From positions 62,001 through 126,000 of the forward strand of contig NZ_LROM01000071.1 of the NCBI RefSeq assembly GCF_001758785.1: a DNA stretch of 64,000 nt, in the 5' to 3' direction. How positions within the stretch are numbered: the first letter of the stretch is position 1; each line of letters starts with the position of its first letter. Both the position numbers and the translations under genes were made by a program. The stretch comes from Duganella phyllosphaerae. GTDB lineage: Bacteria > Pseudomonadota > Gammaproteobacteria > Burkholderiales > Burkholderiaceae_D. Under the pieces are notes generated by a model. That model searched no databases. It had not been told where the DNA came from and was given only the letters and a program-made list of their open reading frames with translations. Positions 36,708 through 45,195 of this stretch are shown one piece after another.

Positions 36708-37550
36708 ATGTCAAAAGCCAAACCAACCGAAACCGCCGCTGCCGTTGCCATTGACGAGGACCGCGAGCCCACCATCGCCGAGCAGATCGACGCCATGACC
36801 GATCCCAGCTTCATGACGTCGCTCGCGCGCGGCCTGGCCGTGGTGCAGGCGTTCAGCGATTCGCGCAAGCCGCAAACGATTGCCAACATCAGCCAGAAGA
36901 CCGGCATCCCGCGCGCCGCCGTGCGCCGCTGCCTGCACACGCTGCGCGAGCTCGGTTACGTGGACGCGGAGCTCAACAACTTCTCGCTGCGGCCCAAGGT
37001 ACTCACGCTCGGCTACTCGTACCTGTCCTCGACGCCGCTCACGGTCTCGGCCCAGCCTTACCTGAACAACATCAGCCGCACGCTCAACGAATCGAGCTCG
37101 CTGGCGGTGCTCGATGATGGCGAGGTGCTGTACGTGGCCCGCGCCGCCACGTCGCGCGTGATGTCGGTGGCGCTGAACACCGGCAGCCGCCTGCCCGCCT
37201 ACTGCACCTCGCTGGGCCGGGTGATGCTGGCCCATCTGCCGCCCGCAGAACTGGACCAGTACCTGGCCAGCACCAAGCTGCGCGCCATGACCAAGAACAC
37301 GGTCGTCAGCCAGAAAGGCCTGCGCGAGATCTTGGCCGGCGTGCGCGAGCAGGGTTATGCGATCAACGACGAGGAACTGGAACTGGGCTTGCGGTCGATC
37401 GCGGTGCCGGTTCGCGGCGCCTCGGGCACGGTGCTGGCCGCCCTCAACGTGGGCGCCCAGGCAGCCCGCGTGAGTGTCAGGCAGCTCGAGAAAGAGTTCC
37501 TGCCGGTGCTGCTGAAAGGGGCGCAGGAACTCTCCATCTTGCTGCCGTAG
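36708..37550 (+). CDS. IclR-family regulator, probable PcaR (second copy)
   Basis: This is a 280-residue IclR protein of the PcaR subgroup, with a roughly 40-residue polar N-terminal extension. A winged helix-turn-helix (FMTSLARGLAVVQAFSDSRK, then GIPRAAVRRCLHTLRELGYV) and an effector domain (GSRLPAYCTSLGRVMLAHL, NDEELELGLRSIAVPVRG) follow. It is divergent from pcaIJF with a PcaR-like box in the gap, so it is the best candidate for the pca activator. The same box occurs before the porin at 38743-38780, which would extend its regulon. It is distinct from the IclR copy beside pcaH. Confidence 0.88.
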   Translation: MSKAKPTETAAAVAIDEDREPTIAEQIDAMTDPSFMTSLARGLAVVQAFSDSRKPQTIANISQKTGIPRAAVRRCLHTLRELGYVDAELNNFSLRPKVLTLGYSYLSSTPLTVSAQPYLNNISRTLNESSSLAVLDDGEVLYVARAATSRVMSVALNTGSRLPAYCTSLGRVMLAHLPPAELDQYLASTKLRAMTKNTVVSQKGLREILAGVREQGYAINDEELELGLRSIAVPVRGASGTVLAALNVGAQAARVSVRQLEKEFLPVLLKGAQELSILLP

Positions 37551-37552
37551 GC

Positions 37553-37608
37553 CATTTAACCGGGGCCATCGCGTCGTTGCAGCTCCTCGCCCTGCCCCCG
37601 CTTAAATG
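37553..37608. terminator. Long inverted repeat between IclR and porin genes
   Basis: CATTTAACCGGGG (37553-37565) and CCCCGCTTAAATG (37596-37608) pair at 12 of 13 positions with a 30-base loop that contains a fragment of the dispersed repeat. It lies exactly between two converging genes and could terminate both. There is no long T run. Confidence 0.5.
37571..37592. repeat. Dispersed intergenic repeat, short copy
   Basis: CGTTGCAGCTCCTCGCC matches the first part of the longer copy at 29891-29950 with a single difference over 17 bases. It forms the loop of the inverted repeat between the IclR and porin genes. Confidence 0.45.
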
Positions 37609-37613
37609 ACCTT

Positions 37614-38705
37614 TTAGAATGAATGGCGCAGGCCGGCCATAACGCCATTCTGGGTTTTACCCACGCCGACGCTGCCGCCGGCGTCGAGCGCAATCGCCGA
37701 CAGGCCGCTGTTCTTCATGCGGCCGATGCCGACGTAGCTGGCGGTGCGCTTGGAGAGGTAGTAGGTCAGGCGGGCCACCAGCATGGTGGCGTCGGCATTG
37801 CTGTTCTTCAGGTCGCGCCGCGCCACCTGGGTGTCGAGCGTGGTCAGCGGCGTAACCGGATAGCTCAGGCCCAGGTAATACAGGTCCGATTCCGACAGCC
37901 CGGTCACCGCGCGCGTGGTGCGGTCGACGACTCCGGCGCCGATCTTGCCCTCGCCCACCTTGACATAGCCGTTGACGGTCACGCGCTTGTCGCTGTTGTC
38001 GCTGCTGGTCAAACCGCCGGCCGCGCCGACGTTGCCGTACATGATGTCGTAGGACGTGTTCAGTCCCCAGGCCGGCGTCTCGTAGCCGAACAGGCCGGTG
38101 ATCTGGCGGCAGGCCTTGGCGTTACCGGCCACTTCGCCGGGGCATCCAGTCGCTGCCGGGCCGCCGGCGGCCGATACATCGCGCCCGGTGCTGTAGGTGG
38201 CGCCGATCACGACGTTGTTGAAGTTGCCCAGGTAGCCGATGGCGTTGTCGCTGCGGGCGTTCGGCAGGTAGGGGTCGATGCTGCCGATGGCGAACAGGTT
38301 GGGGCCCATCACGTCCGACTTCATGCCGGCGATATAGGTCATGTTGATTTGCCGGCCGAGGGTAACAGTGCCAAAGGCGCCTTTCAGTCCTACCGACGCC
38401 TGGCGGCCGAACAGGCGGTTGCCCTGCCCCATCGCGCCGCTGTCCATGGTCAGTCCCGCTTCGAGCGTGAACACCAGTTGCAGGCCGTCGCCGAGGTCCT
38501 CGGCGCCGCGGAAACCGATCCGCGACGGGAAGGAGCCGGTCAGCGATGGCATCTTGGTGACCGAGTCGCCGGCGGCGTTGGCGTTGGTGGTATGGACCAC
38601 GCCGGTGTCGAGCAGTCCATACACCGTTACGCTCGATTGGGCCATCGCTGCGGACGCACCTACGCATGCCATCAGCGCCACCGCGCCACGGATACTGTTT
38701 TTCAT
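37614..38705 (-). CDS. Outer-membrane porin, Burkholderiales general porin family
   Basis: This 363-residue beta-barrel porin has a signal peptide (ending ASAAMAQS), a first strand SVTVYGLLDTGVVHTTN and a C-terminal Phe (LRHSF), the outer-membrane assembly signal. GFRGAEDLGDGLQLVFTLEA is typical of betaproteobacterial trimeric porins. Its promoter carries a PcaR-like box with perfect 10-bp arms, and it is divergent from an aromatic-type binding protein. It probably admits aromatic acids through the outer membrane. Confidence 0.93.
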   Translation of the reverse strand: MKNSIRGAVALMACVGASAAMAQSSVTVYGLLDTGVVHTTNANAAGDSVTKMPSLTGSFPSRIGFRGAEDLGDGLQLVFTLEAGLTMDSGAMGQGNRLFGRQASVGLKGAFGTVTLGRQINMTYIAGMKSDVMGPNLFAIGSIDPYLPNARSDNAIGYLGNFNNVVIGATYSTGRDVSAAGGPAATGCPGEVAGNAKACRQITGLFGYETPAWGLNTSYDIMYGNVGAAGGLTSSDNSDKRVTVNGYVKVGEGKIGAGVVDRTTRAVTGLSESDLYYLGLSYPVTPLTTLDTQVARRDLKNSNADATMLVARLTYYLSKRTASYVGIGRMKNSGLSAIALDAGGSVGVGKTQNGVMAGLRHSF

Positions 38706-38742
38706 TGCTGTCTCCTGTTGGTTTTATTGTCTCTTTATGAGC

Positions 38743-38780
38743 ATGTGCGATTATCGAACAACTGGTTGTTAATCGCACAT
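38743..38780. promoter_or_regulatory. PcaR-like operator upstream of the porin and binding-protein genes
   Basis: ATGTGCGATT (38743-38752) and AATCGCACAT (38771-38780) are exact inverted arms. GTGCGATTATCGAAC at 38745-38759 is, read on the minus strand, identical over 15 bases to the PcaR box I recall from P. putida pcaIJ. It starts 38 bases upstream of the porin start codon, at a promoter position. Confidence 0.75.
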
Positions 38781-38901
38781 AAATTCGATACTATGATTGT
38801 CGCGCGATGATGTCAAGCTGCCTGATATCATGACCGGGCGACGATGCAACGTTATGAACCGCGCCACGCCACGTATTTCATAGACAAAAACAGGAGACGG
38901 C

Positions 38902-40089
38902 ATGAACAGGAAAAATTTTGTAAAGACTGGCCTGACCACGATCGCGCTGGCCGCGCTGACGCTGACCATCGGCCCCAACGCCTATGCGCAGGACACCATC
39001 AAGATCGGCGTGATCGCGGCGTTCTCCGGTCCCTTTGCCGACTACGGCAAGCAGATCGAGGGTGGCATCAAGGCCTATATGGCACAGCACGGGGCCATCG
39101 TGGCCGGTAAAAAAATCGAGATCATCGTCAAGGACACCACCGGCCCGGCGCCGGAAATCGCCAAGCGCCTGGCGCAGGAGCTGGTGGTGCGCGACAAGGT
39201 CGATTTCCTGGCCGGCTTCGGTTTGACGCCCGAGGCGCTGGCGGTGGCGCCGATCGCCCAGCAGGCCAAAAAGCCGATGATCATCATGAACGCGGCCACG
39301 TCGTCGATCACCACCAAATCCGACTACATCGCACGGTTTTCGATGACACTGCCGCAGGTCTCGGCGCCGATGGCCACGTGGGCTGCCAAAAACAATATCA
39401 GGAAAGTGGTGACCCTGGTGGCCGACTACGGTCCCGGCATCGATGCGGAAGCCGCCTTCAAGGCGGAACTGGTCAAAGGCGGCGGCACCGTCACCGAGGC
39501 TATCCGCGTGCCGCTGCGTAACCCGGAGTTTGCGCCGTACATCCAGCGCATCAAGGACGCCAAGCCCGACGCCGTGTTCATCTTCGTGCCGGCCGGCGAA
39601 CAAAGCATCGCCTTCATGAAGGGCTACCGCGAGCGCGGCCTGGCCGCAGCCGGCATCAAGGTCATTGCCACCGGCGACCTGACCGACGACCACGTGCTGC
39701 CGGCCATGGGCGACGCCACGCTGGGCGTGATCACCACGTTCCACTATTCCGCCGCCCACAAGTCGGCGGAAAACGCCGCCTTCCTGAAAAGCTTTGCGGC
39801 CACCAATCCGGGCGGCGGCCGGCCCAACTTCATGGCGGTGGCCGCCTACGACGGCATGGCCGCGATTTACGAGGTGGCACGCAAATTGAACGGCAAAATT
39901 GATGGCGACCAGGCCATGGCAGTGCTCAAGACGATCAAGCTGGCCAGCCCGCGCGGCCCGATCGCGATCGACCCGGCCACCCGCGACATCGTCCAGACGG
40001 TTTACGTGCGCAAAGTGGAAAAGGTTGGCAACGAGGTCTACAACATCGAGTTCGACCAGTTCCCGAACATGAAGGATCCGGGCAAATAA
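38902..40089 (+). CDS. Liv-type ABC transporter substrate-binding protein, probable aromatic-acid binder (second copy)
   Basis: This 395-residue periplasmic binding protein has a signal peptide (MNRKNFVKTGLTTIALAALT, cleavage near AYAQD) and the type I fold (IGVIAAFSGPFADYGKQIEG). It is clearly paralogous to the protein at 26630-27826 along its whole length. CAGGAGACGGC precedes the ATG. It is divergent from the porin and shares its PcaR-like box, so it is the likely main receptor for livHMGF on protocatechuate or 4-hydroxybenzoate. The ligand is not proven. Confidence 0.9.
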   Translation: MNRKNFVKTGLTTIALAALTLTIGPNAYAQDTIKIGVIAAFSGPFADYGKQIEGGIKAYMAQHGAIVAGKKIEIIVKDTTGPAPEIAKRLAQELVVRDKVDFLAGFGLTPEALAVAPIAQQAKKPMIIMNAATSSITTKSDYIARFSMTLPQVSAPMATWAAKNNIRKVVTLVADYGPGIDAEAAFKAELVKGGGTVTEAIRVPLRNPEFAPYIQRIKDAKPDAVFIFVPAGEQSIAFMKGYRERGLAAAGIKVIATGDLTDDHVLPAMGDATLGVITTFHYSAAHKSAENAAFLKSFAATNPGGGRPNFMAVAAYDGMAAIYEVARKLNGKIDGDQAMAVLKTIKLASPRGPIAIDPATRDIVQTVYVRKVEKVGNEVYNIEFDQFPNMKDPGK

Positions 40090-40139
40090 GCAACACTTGT
40101 CTGATGGCTCTGCCGGTGTCAACCGCCGGCGCACTTCGT

Positions 40140-40208
40140 GCGTTAAGGGTATGTCTCGACACCGAATGCCAGCAGTGGCACAGTAGTACGGCTGAGACAC
40201 CCTTACGC
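40140..40208 (+). other. Structured leader region before a DUF3606 gene
   Basis: The arms around GCGTTAAGGGTATGTCTC (40140-40157) and GAGACACCCTTACGC (40194-40208) can pair with small bulges. They enclose an inner perfect hairpin TGCCA-GCAG-TGGCA. A further short hairpin CGCA-CTTCG-TGCG lies just before. The block is 20 bases upstream of the small gene at 40228. It matches no riboswitch class I know. Confidence 0.4.
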
Positions 40209-40227
40209 AGAATGGAGCTGGACGATC

Positions 40228-40410
40228 ATGCAAGCATATTCAAATACCAATGCCACCGTAGCGACCCGCCAGGGTTTCATCAATCCCAACCACGTGCAGG
40301 AAGTGCGCTACTGGGCCGAGGAATTTCATATTCCGCCCGCGCGCCTGATCGCAGTCGTGCGCGAAGTGGGCCGCAACCTCTACGAAGTGCGCAAACGCCT
40401 GGCAATGTAA
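40228..40410 (+). CDS. DUF3606-like small protein (first copy)
   Basis: This 60-residue protein has a variable N-terminus and the conserved block FINPNHVQEVRYWAEEFHIP followed by ARLIAVVREVGRNLYEVRKR. DUF3606 proteins share this pattern of a helix with YW and a V.EVG...EVR helix-turn-helix-like end. A paralogue at 44540-44722 has the same length and layout. Its last 31 bases overlap the end of the convergent PepSY gene. The function is unknown. Confidence 0.78.
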   Translation: MQAYSNTNATVATRQGFINPNHVQEVRYWAEEFHIPPARLIAVVREVGRNLYEVRKRLAM

Positions 40411-41909
40411 GCGGCGCCCAGCGCCACGCACAGCAACATAGTATCGACTCCCGCGACGCCCACGACCCCGGCGCCGCCAGGCTGGCCCTGCACCAGGGCT
40501 GTCAACAAATGACCGCCGGTCGTGGCCCAATTGAGCGCCACCGACAGTACCGCCAGCACCCCGATGACCATCGCCTGTTCGCGCCAAGCGGCGCGGCCGC
40601 GCCACCACGCGTGCGCGAACGTGACGACCCACGCGCCGTAGAACGCCTGCACTTCGTGCAGGGCGCTGGCCGCCGCATTGTCACCCAATATCGGCAGTAA
40701 TCGGTTGACCACCATGAACACCAGCGTGGCCAGCACGATGCCGGCGACGCTGCCGATGGCCAGTCCCTCCACCACGCGCACGCCGGCCAGTCCCTTCTTC
40801 GCGTGCTGCGCGCGCCGCCCTTCGATCCAGAACAGGAAGCCGGTGCAGATCAATACGCACCCGGCCAGGCCGCCAGCAAAGTACAGCCAGCGCAGCAGCG
40901 CGTGGTCGAAGCGGATGAAGTGCATGCCGGAGATGAAGCGCTGCGCCGTCATCACCGGCCCCGCCTCGAAGCGCGCCAGCACGCGGCCCGTTTGCGCGTC
41001 GAAGTAAATCTGGTCCAGGTTCATGGTGACGTCGCCGGCGTACGACCGGCGCAGCTCGACGTAGCTGTTGGCGTCTCCCGGATGAAACACGCGCACGAAG
41101 TACGGCGCACCGCCGCCCCAGGTTTTTTCCGCGGTCGCGCGCATGGCGTCGATGGAGCCCAGCTGGCCCGGCGCCCTGGCCGGCTTGCGCGTGTACTTGC
41201 CGTAGGCCTCGGCCATGAACGTGGCCTTGGCCTTGGCGCCCTCGCCGTAGGCGCCCGCGTGCAGTTGCGGGAAGTAGATGGTGATGAAGATGATCAGGCC
41301 CGTGAGCGTGATCATGAAGTGAAACGGCAGCGCCACCACCCCGGTCAGATTGTGCAAATCGAGCGCGCTGCGCTGCAGGCGCTTGTGCGGCCGGAACGTG
41401 AAAAACTGTTTGAAGATTTTCTTGTGGATCACCACCCCGGAGACCAGCAGCGCCAGCATGCTCATGGCGGCCAGGCCAACCAGCCATTTACCCAGGTCCA
41501 GCCACTTGATGTGCAGCGAATAGTGGAACGGCACCAGGAAACCGGTGGCCGCATCGGACTGCTGCGGCGCCAGCAAGGTGTGGCGATTCGGGTCGATCAA
41601 GCGGCCATGCTCGGCGCCGTCGCCACCGCGCCAGGTCAGCTCGGCCACCGGGCTGCGGCTGGTGGGCAGGTCGATACGCCATTGTTTGGCGCCGGCCGGG
41701 ATTTCGGCCGCTGCCGTTGCCGCCAGCCGGTCCAGCGACAGCGGCGCGGTCGCAACTGCGATGCGGGTTTGCGGCAGCATCCAGCGATCGATCTCGCTGC
41801 CGAACACGCTGAGGGTGCCGAACCAGAAGATGGCGAACAGCAGGCTGCCGATGATCACGCCCGCCCACGTGTGCAGCAGCGCCATCGACTTGGTAAACGT
41901 GCCGCCCAT
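40380..41909 (-). CDS. PepSY-associated TM protein of the iron-uptake module
   Basis: This 509-residue inner-membrane protein has four or more hydrophobic helices, with large periplasmic segments between them. HTWAGVIIGSLLFAIFWFGT, FHYSLHIKWLDLGKWLVGLA and LHNLTGVVALPFHFMITLTG are characteristic of PepSY-TM proteins linked to siderophore use. Some members reduce ferric siderophores; here that is inference. The start at 41909 lies one base after the DUF3649 stop. Its end overlaps the convergent DUF3606 gene. It is the third gene after the TonB receptor. Confidence 0.88.
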   Translation of the reverse strand: MGGTFTKSMALLHTWAGVIIGSLLFAIFWFGTLSVFGSEIDRWMLPQTRIAVATAPLSLDRLAATAAAEIPAGAKQWRIDLPTSRSPVAELTWRGGDGAEHGRLIDPNRHTLLAPQQSDAATGFLVPFHYSLHIKWLDLGKWLVGLAAMSMLALLVSGVVIHKKIFKQFFTFRPHKRLQRSALDLHNLTGVVALPFHFMITLTGLIIFITIYFPQLHAGAYGEGAKAKATFMAEAYGKYTRKPARAPGQLGSIDAMRATAEKTWGGGAPYFVRVFHPGDANSYVELRRSYAGDVTMNLDQIYFDAQTGRVLARFEAGPVMTAQRFISGMHFIRFDHALLRWLYFAGGLAGCVLICTGFLFWIEGRRAQHAKKGLAGVRVVEGLAIGSVAGIVLATLVFMVVNRLLPILGDNAAASALHEVQAFYGAWVVTFAHAWWRGRAAWREQAMVIGVLAVLSVALNWATTGGHLLTALVQGQPGGAGVVGVAGVDTMLLCVALGAAYIARRLRTS

Positions 41910-41910
41910 G

Positions 41911-42240
41911 TCAGGCCACCGCCCACCAGAGCAACGCCAGCAGCGCCGCGCCAGCGGCCAGCGCCAGCCACAGGCGGACCACGCTGCGCACCGCAAAAGC
42001 CCACAGCGCCAGTACTAGGTACACCACGAAGCCCAGCATGGCGCACAAGGCTACCGCCTCGGACCGCGCCATGCCGGCGTGCGCGAGCGCGGCGCTGCAC
42101 GCCGCTACGGCCAGGGCAGTCACTGCATAGCCGCCGGCAATGGCGCCGACAATACGCAATGCCATGGACGGCCATGCCGGCAATTGCGTCGCGCCAGGCG
42201 AGCCGGCGCGGGCGGCGGGGTTGGCGCCGGGCTGCGTCAC
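41911..42240 (-). CDS. DUF3649-type iron-uptake membrane protein
   Basis: This 109-residue protein has three hydrophobic helices. RIVGAIAGGYAVTALAVAAC and LGFVVYLVLALWAFAVRS fit the DUF3649 family, which is usually found between a TonB-dependent siderophore receptor and a PepSY protein, exactly as here. The start is GTG at 42240, one base after the receptor stop. Its biochemical role is not established. Confidence 0.78.
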   Translation of the reverse strand: MTQPGANPAARAGSPGATQLPAWPSMALRIVGAIAGGYAVTALAVAACSAALAHAGMARSEAVALCAMLGFVVYLVLALWAFAVRSVVRLWLALAAGAALLALLWWAVA

Positions 42241-42241
42241 G

Positions 42242-44380
42242 TCAGAACCGCAGCGCGTAGCCGAGGCTCAGCGTGCGGCCACGGCCCGCAAAATAGCGCT
42301 TCGGTTCGATCAGCGCGCTTTGCGAGTAATAGGTGATGTAGTCCTTGTCGAACAGGTTGGCCACCGACAGGCGCAGTTCACCGTTGCCTTTACCAAGCTT
42401 GTAGCTGGTGGTGGCATCGACCAGCGAATAGCCGCTGAACTCCTTGGCGGCCTCGTCGAACGACTGGCTGAACGCGTGCTGCGCCTGCACGAAGGTGGAC
42501 CAGCGGTCGTTCCAGTCGGCGTTCCAGGTGGCGATCACGCGGTTGGGCGCCACGTTGAGGCCATCGAGCTTGCCGTCGAGCGATCCATCGGCGTTGGTGT
42601 CGTAGCGGCCCTTGGTGTACGCGTACGACACCTTGGCCCGGTGCGCGGCGTTGATGCGGTAGGCCGCGCCCAGGTCCAGGCCCTCGGTACGGGTTTTCTC
42701 GCGCGCCATCATGAAGGCGCCGTTGACGGCGATCACGCGGGTGCCGAAGTCGGAGTTGGCGCGGAAGTAAGCGGCGTCCAGGTCCCACGCGCCCTTGTGG
42801 TAACGCCCGCCCAGTTCCACGTTGCGGGTCAGGATAGGCGCTAGGTCGCGCATGTTCGCGACGCTCTGCCCTGGCGTGTTAATCGAGCGCAGCACGCGGC
42901 CGATGTCGGGCATGCCGAAGCCTTCCGAGTAGCTGGTAAACAGCGTCAGGCCCGCAGCCGGATTCCATACCAGGCCGGCGTTGTACAGTTCTTCGCTGAA
43001 ATCGAGCTTGCCGCCCTGGACCAGCACGCGGCGGTACTGGGCCAGGGTGCGGTAGGTGTCCACCGTGAGGTCGGCCTTTTCCTTGCGCGCGCCGGCGTGC
43101 ATGGTCAGGTTGTCGAGCAGCTTGTACTCGCCCTGGGCGAACAGCGAGTAATTGCGGTATTCGGAGTTGGGCACGTAGGTGCGTCCGGTCAGGTACAGGT
43201 CCTGCTTGCCCTTGTCGAACAGGGTGTCGAAACCGACGGTGAGCTTCAGGCGGCCATTCAGCAAATCATCACGGCCCAGGCCCACCTTGCTGCCGTATTT
43301 CGACGCCACCGAGCGCGACTGGTCGTACAGGGTGCCGGTGGGCGCGATCAGCGGGTCCTGGAAGGTGGCCGAGATGTCGGCGCCGAACAGGCCTTCGAAC
43401 TCCTGGTTGAAGATCATCGCGGTCAGTTCCATGCCGGCCAGGTTGGCGTGGCGGTAGCTCAGGCTCGACGTCCACACGTCGTTCCACGGCGGCGTGCCTT
43501 CCGGCGTGATCTTGACCGAGGTGCTGGGGATGCCCAGCGTGCGGTCGCCCGCCACCACCTGGTAGTTGGCCTTGGACTTGATCTTGTAGCGGTTGACCGA
43601 CAGCTGCAGGCGCTGGTTGTCGTCGAACCAGTAGCCCAGTTTGACCAGCGCGTCGTAGCTGCGCGAGTCCATCAGGTCGCCCTGGGTGGTGTCGGCGCCG
43701 ATCGAGCGGCCACGGCCGTCGAGGTACAGTCCCTGGTCCTCATAGCTGAGGCCGAACAGGTATTCGAACTTGTCGTTGCGGCCGCTGACGTTGTACGAGG
43801 TCTTGTAGTTGGCGGTATCACTGCCGACGTCGGTGGTGGGCAGCGTGGTCTGCACCTCGAACGACTGGTTGACGGTACCCTTTTGCGGGCGCTTGGTGAT
43901 GATGTTGATGGTGCCGCCGGTGGCGCCCAGGCCGTTGATGGCGTTGGCGCCCTGGACGATCTCGATCCGCTCGACCATCGAAAAATCGATGGTGTGCGCT
44001 TCGCGGCCGGTGGGACGCATCGGGTTCGATTGCGGCACGCCGTCCACCAGGATCAGCGGCGTGCGGCCGCGCAGCGTCTCGCCCGAGCCGTTCATCTTGC
44101 CCCGGCTGGGCGTATACGACGGCAGGATACTCGACAACACGTCGGATGAATTGCCGGAAATGGCCAATTGCTTCTCGATGTCTTCCTGCTTGATGATGAC
44201 CACCGTTTGCGGCGCCTGGTTGGCAGCGATGTTGGAGCGCGAAGCGGCGACGATCACGGTGTTGGCGTCGCTTGCATCCTGGGCCTGGGCTTGGGCGGCA
44301 GGCGCAGCCCAGGCGGTCAGTGCGGTAGCAACGAGCACGGCAAACGCGCGGGGGTTGGGCGCGGAAAACGTAGATTTCAC
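42242..44380 (-). CDS. TonB-dependent siderophore receptor
   Basis: This 712-residue outer-membrane receptor imports a ferric siderophore with TonB energy. A GTG start at 44380 opens a signal peptide (KSTFSAPNPRAFAVLVATAL, cleavage near AQAQD). The plug domain follows (LLILVDGVPQSNPMRPT-type loop, IEIVQGANAINGLGATGGTI) and then a 22-strand barrel ending YALRF with the terminal Phe. A Fur box lies just upstream (44401-44419). It heads an operon with DUF3649 and PepSY genes. The ligand cannot be told. Confidence 0.93.
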   Translation of the reverse strand: MKSTFSAPNPRAFAVLVATALTAWAAPAAQAQAQDASDANTVIVAASRSNIAANQAPQTVVIIKQEDIEKQLAISGNSSDVLSSILPSYTPSRGKMNGSGETLRGRTPLILVDGVPQSNPMRPTGREAHTIDFSMVERIEIVQGANAINGLGATGGTINIITKRPQKGTVNQSFEVQTTLPTTDVGSDTANYKTSYNVSGRNDKFEYLFGLSYEDQGLYLDGRGRSIGADTTQGDLMDSRSYDALVKLGYWFDDNQRLQLSVNRYKIKSKANYQVVAGDRTLGIPSTSVKITPEGTPPWNDVWTSSLSYRHANLAGMELTAMIFNQEFEGLFGADISATFQDPLIAPTGTLYDQSRSVASKYGSKVGLGRDDLLNGRLKLTVGFDTLFDKGKQDLYLTGRTYVPNSEYRNYSLFAQGEYKLLDNLTMHAGARKEKADLTVDTYRTLAQYRRVLVQGGKLDFSEELYNAGLVWNPAAGLTLFTSYSEGFGMPDIGRVLRSINTPGQSVANMRDLAPILTRNVELGGRYHKGAWDLDAAYFRANSDFGTRVIAVNGAFMMAREKTRTEGLDLGAAYRINAAHRAKVSYAYTKGRYDTNADGSLDGKLDGLNVAPNRVIATWNADWNDRWSTFVQAQHAFSQSFDEAAKEFSGYSLVDATTSYKLGKGNGELRLSVANLFDKDYITYYSQSALIEPKRYFAGRGRTLSLGYALRF

Positions 44381-44400
44381 AGCAAGGCCTGATGGTAATT

Positions 44401-44419
44401 GAGAATGATTGCTATTATC
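44401..44419 (-). promoter_or_regulatory. Fur box of the siderophore receptor operon
   Basis: On the minus strand GATAATAGCAATCATTCTC matches the 19-bp Fur consensus GATAATGATAATCATTATC at 15 positions. It lies 20 bases upstream of the receptor GTG start, so iron-replete Fur should block transcription. Confidence 0.7.
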
Positions 44420-44539
44420 GTGATAGCTTGGCCTTGCGTCAAGAAAACATCCGCTATATTCAGTTATGTGAGCAACTGCACGGAGTGCTGCATAATAAAC
44501 TGACATCATGATCGCCCCAGGAATTATCGGACAGACATC

Positions 44540-44722
44540 ATGAACACCCAACAACACAACAATACCGGAGACTTCCGCCACCAGGCCTACATCAACCCGA
44601 ACCTTGCCCAGGCGGTGGCATATTGGGCGCAGGAATTTCGCGTCACGCCATCGAAGCTGATCGCCGTGGTGCGCGAAGTGGGACGCAATGTCGGCGAGGT
44701 GCGGCGCCAGTTGTCGCGATAA
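44540..44722 (+). CDS. DUF3606-like small protein (second copy)
   Basis: This 60-residue paralogue of the product of 40228-40410 has YINPNLAQAVAYWAQEFRVT and then PSKLIAVVREVGRNVGEVRR. The N-terminal 17 residues differ and are Asn/Gln/His rich. The gene is divergent from the siderophore receptor and is followed at once by a terminator, so it is monocistronic. No function is known. Confidence 0.78.
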   Translation: MNTQQHNNTGDFRHQAYINPNLAQAVAYWAQEFRVTPSKLIAVVREVGRNVGEVRRQLSR

Positions 44723-44757
44723 GGTGTCGCGCCGGGAAGGCGCAGACACCAGTTTTA
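44723..44757 (+). terminator. Rho-independent terminator after the DUF3606 gene
   Basis: GGTGTC-GCGCC pairs with GGCGC-A-GACACC around a GGGAA loop, giving an 11-bp stem with one bulged A, followed by AGTTTTAA. It starts directly after the stop codon. Confidence 0.8.
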
Positions 44758-44826
44758 AGCGGTGATATGATTGGGGTCAAGGCATATGCGATGCAGCCAG
44801 GTCAGCATTGTCGATTGGAGGATCCC

Positions 44827-45159
44827 ATGACCACGATACCGTTCGACACCCTGAAAATGATGGAGCGCCTGGAAAGCGCCGGTTTTACCAGTGCGCAGGC
44901 CAAAGTCCAGGCTGAAGTTCTTGCCGAAGTCATCGGCAAGGAATGCGCCAATGTGGCCGAGCGCTATTCGAGCAAGCAGGACGTTGCGCAGGAACTGAGT
45001 GGCGTCAAGGCCTCGATTGAGTCGCTGGGTACGACCCTCAACCTGAAAATCGACCGCAGTGCTGCCGAGGTCAAGAGCGAGTTAATCCGCTGGGTGGTCT
45101 CGGTGGGCGTGCTGCAAATGGCACTGATCGCCGCCTTGATACTCAAGCTCACACGCTAA
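44827..45159 (+). CDS. DUF1640 (CCDC90-like) coiled-coil membrane protein
   Basis: This 110-residue protein begins MTTIPFDTLKMMERLESAGF with AQAKVQAEVLAEVIGKE, as in bacterial DUF1640 proteins. A coiled coil follows (about residues 40-85) and then one C-terminal membrane helix (WVVSVGVLQMALIAALILKL). GGAGG six bases upstream fixes the start. Such proteins resemble the mitochondrial CCDC90/MCUR1 family, but their bacterial role is unknown. It is monocistronic. Confidence 0.8.
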   Translation: MTTIPFDTLKMMERLESAGFTSAQAKVQAEVLAEVIGKECANVAERYSSKQDVAQELSGVKASIESLGTTLNLKIDRSAAEVKSELIRWVVSVGVLQMALIAALILKLTR

Positions 45160-45195
45160 ATACCTGCCATCCCGCACTTGCCGGGATGGCCGCCG

